Assembly (NCBI RefSeq): GCF_932274485.2
Contig: NC_065880.2
Span: forward strand, 8,595,695-8,659,694
Source: Patella vulgata
Lineage: Eukaryota; Mollusca; Gastropoda; Patellidae
Direction of reading: 5' to 3'
DNA: 64,000 nt
Notes under the pieces: generated by a model
Database searches by the model: none
Told to the model about the DNA's origin: nothing
Seen by the model: only the letters and a program-made list of their open reading frames with translations
Translations under genes and position numbers: made by a program
Shown: positions 57,860 through 64,000 of the stretch, in pieces
Position numbering within the stretch: position 1 is the first letter of the stretch
Layout of the letters: every line of letters starts with the position of its first letter

Positions 57860-57972
57860 ATTAACAATTACAATTAATTAATTACGATTTGGTAATTAAT
57901 TACAATTAATTAATAACGACTTGGTAATTAATTACAATTAATTCATTACGATTTGGTAATTAAATTACAATT
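57860..57972. repeat. AT-rich minisatellite, about 45-bp units
   Basis: Repeats of ATTACGATTTGGTAATTA and AATTACAATTAATTAAT, itself rich in palindromic TTAATTAA-like text. Confidence 0.8.
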
Positions 57973-58000
57973 ATACATAGAAGCATACAGGAAGAGATTT

Positions 58001-58177
58001 TTAGATGATTGTATATATAATATTAAACCCAAAAACTTATATTTCAATATATTAATCATTTTAGATGATTGTATATATAATTTTAAACACAAAAACTTAT
58101 ATTTCAATATATTAATCATTTTAGATGATTGTATATATAATTTTAAACACAAAAACTTATATTTCAATATATTAATA
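58001..58177. repeat. 62-bp tandem repeat, three units
   Basis: Units begin TTTAGATGATTGTATATATA at about 58001, 58061 and 58121, each with AAAAACTTATATTTCAATAT. The last ends at a G/T-rich junction and a C run (58193-58207). Confidence 0.92.
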
Positions 58178-58209
58178 GGGGACCTTATGATTTTCCCCCC
58201 CCCCCCCAC

Positions 58210-58610
58210 ATTTAGAATTTGGCCATCTTGTTGAACTAGCCTGGATTCGAGATCGGCGCGCTCCCCATTCCAACCAACTTACATGGCCCTTGTTCTAGCC
58301 TTAACCCAAGGCGCCCATGGCCTTTTCTGAACTATCCCCGTTTGTTCGTTTCTGGAACTTTACTTCCAAGAACTAACTCCCTTTCATTCCTGCTTATAAA
58401 CCCTTTCTAGACAAAGGATGTTCGAAGAGATTATGCAGCTGGCTATATTGCATCATAGCAGATTAAGCGTTCAATACAGATTACTTTACAAGACAACGGA
58501 CATTACATAACTCCGGACAGCTATAAGTTTATATTATGGTAATGACTTATGATTACTATCTGGACAACCATGGATATCAATAGCCGACATAAAGATATTT
58601 TAATCAATTC
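58210..58610. other. No gene recognised
   Basis: No coding region or repeat was identified. Confidence 0.4.
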
Positions 58611-58735
58611 TGCTTTCATGTGTCTAGATGGCACGAAAACTATCAATAACATCTGCCATTATGTAACAATTCGGCTTTCATGTGTCAAGATGGCACGAAA
58701 ACTATCAATAACTTCTGCTATTATGTAACAATGAA
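58611..58735. repeat. Tandem duplication, two units of about 62 bp
   Basis: Both units carry GGCACGAAAACTATCAATAA and TATGTAACAAT. Confidence 0.9.
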
Positions 58736-58847
58736 GATACGGAATAACATAAAACATTGTTTTGTATAGTAATTAATTAGTTAATGAAGGGAAATGCCAT
58801 TCATATTACAAATTATTTAATGCGTGTTGACATTCTAATATTAACGC

Positions 58848-59095
58848 ATAAAGTCTGTCATTGAATCAACTGGCGTGGTTTCGATTCCTCGGTTGCACGT
58901 GACAAGGAGTAGGGTCGCCTGTCCAACCTCGTGGGTTTTCTCCGGGTCCTCCGGTTTCCTCCTACTGCTAAAGACCCCTACGCGCAAGCGTATTATGGAA
59001 ATAAAATTGAACCATATGTTAGTTCCGAAATGACCTAGTTTGTGTCGAGTGGACGTTAACCCCATTTCTCTCCCTGTCTCTCTCTCTCTGACCCT
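58848..59095 (+). mobile_element. SINE family A, lacking the A box
   Basis: Starts AAAGTCTGTCATTGAATCAA, includes the B box GTGGTTTCGATTCCTC, body, GTGGACGTTAACCCCATTTC and (CT)n. Confidence 0.9.
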
Positions 59096-59647
59096 CTTTC
59101 TCTACTGTTAGCGTTAATTGTTTACACAGTTTTGAAAAAATCACCAATGTACATTAATAGGTTACACAATAGGGGACTTCACAACATACACAAATAATTC
59201 CCTTTAAGATACCGATGATTTTAATTGAAATGAAATGTGGTTTTATGTATATATTTGTCAACGACAATATGAATTGTGACACAAAAAATCTCATATATAT
59301 ACCATAGGCAATGGTAACTATAGCCCATTTAAACCACGGTGTTACTATGTAAATATGTATAAATATACTATACTGTCCATCTTTATACAATGACATTATT
59401 TATGAATAGTCCCAAGACGGACGAAAAGTACTTTAAAATGTTAAAATGTTATTAAACCAGTGTTGAAATCAGTTTGTCTCGGCACACCTTTTATCTTTTC
59501 ATCGTTTACCGTGAAACAAAGTAGTGCAGCTTTACGGTTGTGTTAATATTTCTGAAAGCGCTAGCCAAGATGAAATTAGTTTTTCCTTTCTAAAAACCTC
59601 ATTTTTCTATATACTTTTACCTGAGAGTAGAATCTTTTATTTATTTT

Positions 59648-59682
<35 letters not shown>

Positions 59683-60239
59683 TTTAAAATACAAAAATGA
59701 AATAAGTATACAATTACAATTTATGATAAAAACATGTCTCTTTTAAAAGGTCTAGTATTACAATATAACTCCGGTTGGGCAAATAAATGACGTAGAGACT
59801 GGCAACGGTAATGTTTCGATGACTGCACTCAACCAAAATGACATCAACTGAAAAAATTTGAAATAACCTTTGTTTACTCTACTGACGACCAAAGATATTT
59901 GCTCAGTGCAGTAATAACCGCCTATCCGAAAACTTGTTTATTAATTACACCTCCTTATCTTGTGTCTATAGCATCATACTTCACGAGATTCAAAAAACCG
60001 GTGGTGTTCAATGCTACCCTAAACAGAAAAAATTATGGAAGTCAAACAAAGGCGTCCCAATAGATGCTACTTTGTTACGCTATTTACAGGCAACTTATGT
60101 TAAAGGAAGAACGTTTCGCTTGGTTGATTCCATTCAATCTAGGCGGTAACCTCATCATATTTGAGATAGCAACCGAGTTTATTGCTTGATTGCAAGGGTG
60201 AGCGAGCATGTTGTACAGTTGAGCAGGTAAGTTAAAGAC
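59096..60239. other. Unassigned DNA with a (GATA)n run and one short open frame
   Basis: (GATA)n at about 59650-59682. A short frame, 59934-60149 (+), ends KGVPIDATLLRYLQATYVKG, RTFRLVDSIQSRR and a stop. Its composition looks protein-like from about 60000, so it could be the last exon of an unrecognised gene or an element remnant, but there is no supporting context. Confidence 0.3.
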
Positions 60240-61805
60240 ACATTATTATTATTATTATTATTATTACAGCATATTTATAGTGCACCCATTCATATAACAT
60301 GTCCAGAGGCACTTTACAAAGTGACAATGTAAATCACACATAAACAACAAGATTATGGGCATGTTAACGATTGTATACAGAGTCAGTTAAAAGCCTGATT
60401 AAATAAATGTGTTTTAAGTTGTTTTTTAAAAGAATACAGAGATGTACAACATCTTAAACTAAATGGTAGATTATTCCATAAAACAGGTGCTTGATAACTA
60501 AAAGGGCGCTGACCATAGGAGACTAGTTGAACAGTTCTGGGCTTTAAAAGTAGTTTATCTGATGTACGTAATGTTCGGACAGGTGTATAAAGTTCTAAAA
60601 GATCTGAGAGGTGAACAGGAGCTAAATTATTTAAACATTTAAAAGTAAGTAATAAAATCTTAAAATCAATTCGATATTTAACAAGTAACCAGTGTAAATT
60701 ATATAAAACAGGAGTTATGTGGTCACATTTCTTAGTTAAAGTAACAAGTCTAGCCGCGGTATTCTGTACTTTTTGTAATTTATCTATAAGCTTTAAAGGT
60801 AAACCAACTAAAAGTGAATTAAAGTTATCTAATAGAGAAGTGACCAGAGAATTAACAAGTGACTTAGTGGCCTCTACAGTTACACATTTACGTATTTTAC
60901 CTATATTTCTAATATTAAAATAGCACAATTTACAAATATTATTTACTTGAGCTCCCATAAGCATAAAACTATCAAAGATAGCGCCAATATTACGAGCAGA
61001 ATAAGATGAAAATATATCACAATTACCAATTACAACAGGGGGGTTATCTTGTGCAGATTTACTTAATTGATGCCTTGAGCCTAATGACAAATATTCGGTT
61101 TTATCATCATTCAATTTTAGAAAGTTCTTTGACATCCATTTTCTAATTTCACTAATACAGTTCTCAAGTTGCAATTTTGATAAATTGAAAGAAGATGGAC
61201 AATTAGGTTTAAATGAAATATATAATTGAGTATCATCGGCATACAAATGAAAGCTGAGACCATATTTTCTGACAATATCTCCTAATGGTGACGTATAGAG
61301 GGTAAATAAAATCGGACCAAGAACAGAACCTTGGGGAACCCCAGATGACAAAACAGATTCAGACGACGATTTGCAATTAACTAAAATACACTGTTTTCTA
61401 CCCACAAGATAGCTCTCTAAAAGATTTAATGCAGAGTCACAAATACCGAATTTAAATTGAAGTCTACGTAGAAGAATGGAAGGGTCCACCGTGTCGAAAG
61501 CAGCAGATAAATCTAATAAAATTAAAAATGTACATTTTCTATTATCAATTTCCATTAAAATATCATTTGAAACCCGGGTTAAAGCTGTTTCGGTACTGTG
61601 AAATTGTTTATAAGCACTTTGAAATGGTTTATACAAACAGTTATCATCTAGATGGGCCTTTATCTGAGAAGCAATACATTTCTCCAATATTTTAGAAATA
61701 AAACTTAAGTTAGAGACTGGCCTGTAATTTTTAAAAACATTAGGATCCAGTGTAGACTTTTTAATTAAAGGGGTAACATAAGCTCGTTTGAAAACGTTGG
61801 GAATA
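60240..61805 (-). mobile_element. L2/CR1-like LINE, 5'-truncated, RT open
   Basis: A 434-codon frame (60383-61687, open further upstream to about 61800) starts in the RT fingers (NYRPVSNLSFISKILEKCIA) and contains LILLDLSAAFDTVDPSILLR, SSGVPQGSVLGPILFTLYTS, HLYADDTQLYISF and the thumb and C-terminal part ending KKQLKTHLFNQAFN. The catalytic FDTVD and YADD boxes are intact. The endonuclease and ORF1 are missing by 5' truncation, typical for target-primed insertion. The 3' end is (AAT)n on the - strand at 60242-60268. It abuts a MITE at 61806, into which it probably inserted. Confidence 0.88.
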
Positions 61806-62197
61806 GTAGCGGAGATTAGATAAAGAGTTGGCAGCCCTTACTATCGTAGTTCAAAACTAGATAATGTAAAGGGAATTTGCTGAAAATGTCAGTCAAATTG
61901 ATCCATTCTGAACCGAGCGTTTAGTGATTGAAGTTTGGGCCTAGCCTCGATCATCATTACTAAAGTCGGTACGATAAAAAACCATAGTCTTGATTATCTA
62001 ATTTGTTTTTTTATTTAATCATGAATGCACGTTGAGCAGCAGATATAATCCAGTAAATAATGCAGGCTAGCGATGACATCGAGAGTTGATTATGGCCGGG
62101 ATAAGTTAATTAATGTCTAATTAAAAATTTAGATAACATTTCAGGCCTAAAGAAAGACCTGCAATTGGCAGATTTAGCTCTTGCATAATGTATGTTT
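61806..62197 (+). mobile_element. TTAA-type MITE, subfamily 1, left end lost
   Basis: GAGATTAGATAAAGAGTTGG onward, with AAGAAAGACCTGCAATTGGC and GCATAATGTATGTTTTA at the right. The left TIR is replaced by the LINE junction. Confidence 0.8.
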
Positions 62198-62339
62198 TAT
62201 ATGATTAATACAATGACGTCATTATTAATGTGACGTCATAATGTATGTTTAATATTGAGTTGATATCTTACTCAAAAAAGAGAATTTTGGTCTTGCTTAT
62301 CGTTGGCTAAAGTGATTATTCGCGATTATTCGCCATGAG

Positions 62340-62392
62340 CACGATTTGTGGATTTGGCGCTATATAAAGGGACATATTATTATTAATATTAA
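62340..62392 (+). mobile_element. LINE 3' tail fragment
   Basis: TTTGGCGCTATATAAAGGGA followed by an (ATT)n-like run, resembling the other L2/CR1 3' ends. Ends about 50 bp before the TLR exon. Confidence 0.5.
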
Positions 62393-62439
62393 TTACTTTT
62401 GTTCACTTTACTGGGGTTATTTATTTTTTCAGATATATC

Positions 62440-64000
62440 ATGGCAACTAATTTTTTGAGATTTTATTTGCTTTTGACATTTCTCTCCACGGTCGAACTCT
62501 CCAGAACCTGCTCTTGCTCCAATGATGCGAAGTACAAGGGTGTGCACGTCGATTGTTCTTATGGTAGATTTTCTTCTGTACCAGATGATTTACCTCTAAA
62601 TACCACATCCCTGTATTTAAATAACAACAAAATAAAACATCTGTTAAATAATCAGTTTGTGAAGTTAACCAAATTAAGATATCTGAATTTGAATCTCAAC
62701 CCGATCAGTGACATCCATGAAAAGGCTTTCAACAATCTGAACAAGCTTCATGTGCTGGAGCTCAATGGACACAAGCTCAACTATTCCGTTAAATCTCTAC
62801 CAGACAAAGTCTTTAAACCACTGACATCTCTGAAACGTTTAAGTATCCGATCAAACTTCAAATATACTAGAAAAAAGAACCATTTTATCTCACAGGGCGG
62901 CAAGACCTTCGGCTATTTAGTTAGTTTGCAGTCTCTTCGTATAGATGCATGGATTATTGATCACTTTAATTGGGGTTTCTCAAAACTTCATAATCTACGA
63001 AAACTTGATTTGTCGAGAGTGGTCATAGGTAGTATTGAATTTAAATGTCATCTACCTAATATTACTAATACTACTTTCATCGTCTTTAAATCAATTCCGA
63101 TTTCAACCATAAAGTTACAAGATTGCGTATACTATTATATAGATCGGAATGTTTTTGCCTCATTATTGAGCCTGGAAACCATTGTTTTATCGTCGACGGG
63201 ATTATCTACTCTTGGTGTACCTGATCTTATACCTACATTACATGTATTTAAAAACAGAACACTCAAATATGTAAAGATAACGGATAGTAAACCCCGTTAC
63301 TGGTATCTACAAGTATCCGGTTATCCGTTGTCATTGGACATACTTTCTGATATTTGTATAGAGTATTTAGATCTGTCCAATAATCAAATAAACCTGGTTG
63401 ATTTCTCAAAAATGCTGACTTTTCCCATACCACGCTTAACGAAGTGTTTAAAGCACATGGACTTATCTGGAAATGCAGTAACAGGCAAAGTAGCACACCC
63501 AGTAGATGCTTATCTCCTTTTTCATCAGGCTGTAAATCTGGAATATTTCGATTTATCAAACCAGGCGAAATTTCATATGGATGGCAATATGCGATTTCTT
63601 GATGTGCCATTACCGTCTGTAAACACCATTCCAATTTACTTACCAGAAAAACTCAGATATCTGTACGTGGACGGATTGCCTAACATGTTGGGAACTTTGC
63701 CTATCTTAAATATTACCGGGGGATCAAATATAATTTCTGTCAATTTTTCATACACCAAGTTCACCTTCTCCCAAAAAAGCAAAATCTTCGGTGCAGAAAA
63801 TTTACAAATTGCGGATATCAGTTATTGCAATTGCCGTTACATCCATCAATCTTTTTTTGACACGTTTCCAAATTTAATCACCTTAAGATTACGTAGTGTC
63901 AACCTAGACAGTAATTATATTTTTAATATTGGAAAAAGACTTTTCCAACCTTTGAAAAAAATGCAAAATTTAGATCTGACTGAAAACCTGCTGAATATCC
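62440..64000 (+). CDS. Toll-like receptor ectodomain, 5' part, truncated by the window end
   Basis: Open from ATG at 62440 to the edge (about 520 codons). Residues 1-22 (MATNFLRFYLLLTFLSTVEL) form a signal peptide; a Cys-rich LRR N-cap follows (CSC at 24-26, Cys39). Leucine-rich repeats then run through the remainder, for example TSLYLNNNKIKHL, LRYLNLNLNPISDI, LHVLELNG, IEYLDLSNNQINLV, KHMDLSGNAV, NLEYFDLSNQ and MQNLDLTENLLNI. This order is that of an extracellular pattern-recognition receptor. The transmembrane segment and TIR domain are expected beyond 64000 and not seen, so another LRR receptor cannot be excluded. An acceptor-like TTATTTTTTCAG ends 7 bases before the ATG (62426-62432), suggesting an intron in the 5' UTR and a coding region in one large exon, common for TLRs. 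Confidence 0.85.
   Translation, partial: MATNFLRFYLLLTFLSTVELSRTCSCSNDAKYKGVHVDCSYGRFSSVPDDLPLNTTSLYLNNNKIKHLLNNQFVKLTKLRYLNLNLNPISDIHEKAFNNLNKLHVLELNGHKLNYSVKSLPDKVFKPLTSLKRLSIRSNFKYTRKKNHFISQGGKTFGYLVSLQSLRIDAWIIDHFNWGFSKLHNLRKLDLSRVVIGSIEFKCHLPNITNTTFIVFKSIPISTIKLQDCVYYYIDRNVFASLLSLETIVLSSTGLSTLGVPDLIPTLHVFKNRTLKYVKITDSKPRYWYLQVSGYPLSLDILSDICIEYLDLSNNQINLVDFSKMLTFPIPRLTKCLKHMDLSGNAVTGKVAHPVDAYLLFHQAVNLEYFDLSNQAKFHMDGNMRFLDVPLPSVNTIPIYLPEKLRYLYVDGLPNMLGTLPILNITGGSNIISVNFSYTKFTFSQKSKIFGAENLQIADISYCNCRYIHQSFFDTFPNLITLRLRSVNLDSNYIFNIGKRLFQPLKKMQNLDLTENLLNI

Noticed and set aside
57946-58234. Open frames on both strands with repeated 20-residue units
   Set aside because: Translation of the 62-bp tandem repeat; no independent coding evidence.
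63263-63634. 123-codon frame on the - strand
   Set aside because: Antisense shadow of the leucine-rich repeat coding region.

Overview
The window is AT-rich, intron-bearing animal DNA dominated by transposable elements. The mix fits an invertebrate, most likely a mollusc: a BEL/Pao element, Penelope-like elements, L2/CR1- and L1/Tx1-like LINEs, tRNA-derived SINEs ending in the same tail, Tc1 and hAT relics, TTAA-flanked MITEs, a Toll-like receptor and lineage-expanded secretory-pathway enzymes. The species cannot be named from sequence alone.

Host genes. Three paralogues encode a type II membrane protein with an SGNH/PC-esterase-like (NXPE/TBL-type) fold: an N-terminal anchor, a Gly-Asn-Ser-x-x-Arg-Gln block I and a C-terminal Asp-x-x-His. 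All share one phase-1 intron. Copy 1 (+, 1712-3997) is broken and has a duplicated 3' fragment at 4598-4877. Copy 2 (-, exon 1 35148-35796, exon 2 13646-14199) is open through both exons, but its intron has been stretched to about 21 kb by mobile DNA. Copy 3 (+, 55520-57655) is compact and intact. At the right edge a Toll-like receptor ectodomain starts at 62440 and runs off the window.

Layout. 1-1450: tandem duplication and unassigned DNA. 1460-5000: copy 1. 5668-13150: Tc1 element, a foldback element, SINEs, a MITE whose end became an 8-unit 75-bp satellite, and a Penelope-like fragment. 13310-36000: copy 2; its intron holds a hAT relic, SINEs, a LINE interrupted by two smaller elements, Tc1 pieces, and a Penelope-like element with a hammerhead ribozyme motif and a long hairpin. 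36010-49155: a nested pile in which a whole-looking young BEL/Pao element and a 4.6-kb foldback both sit inside a larger inverted-repeat element just upstream of copy 2. 49156-55460: MITEs, SINEs, a LINE fragment and satellite-like repeats. 55520-57655: copy 3. 57860-62390: minisatellites, a SINE and an L2/CR1-like LINE. 62440-64000: TLR.

The three esterase-like genes are the only coherent host gene family. Copies 1 and 2 are a large inverted duplication, since promoter, exons, intron ends and 3' flank all match. No operon-like or defence-island structure is present. The best candidates for unusual biology are the hammerhead motif, the nested inverted repeats and the rearranged esterase genes.
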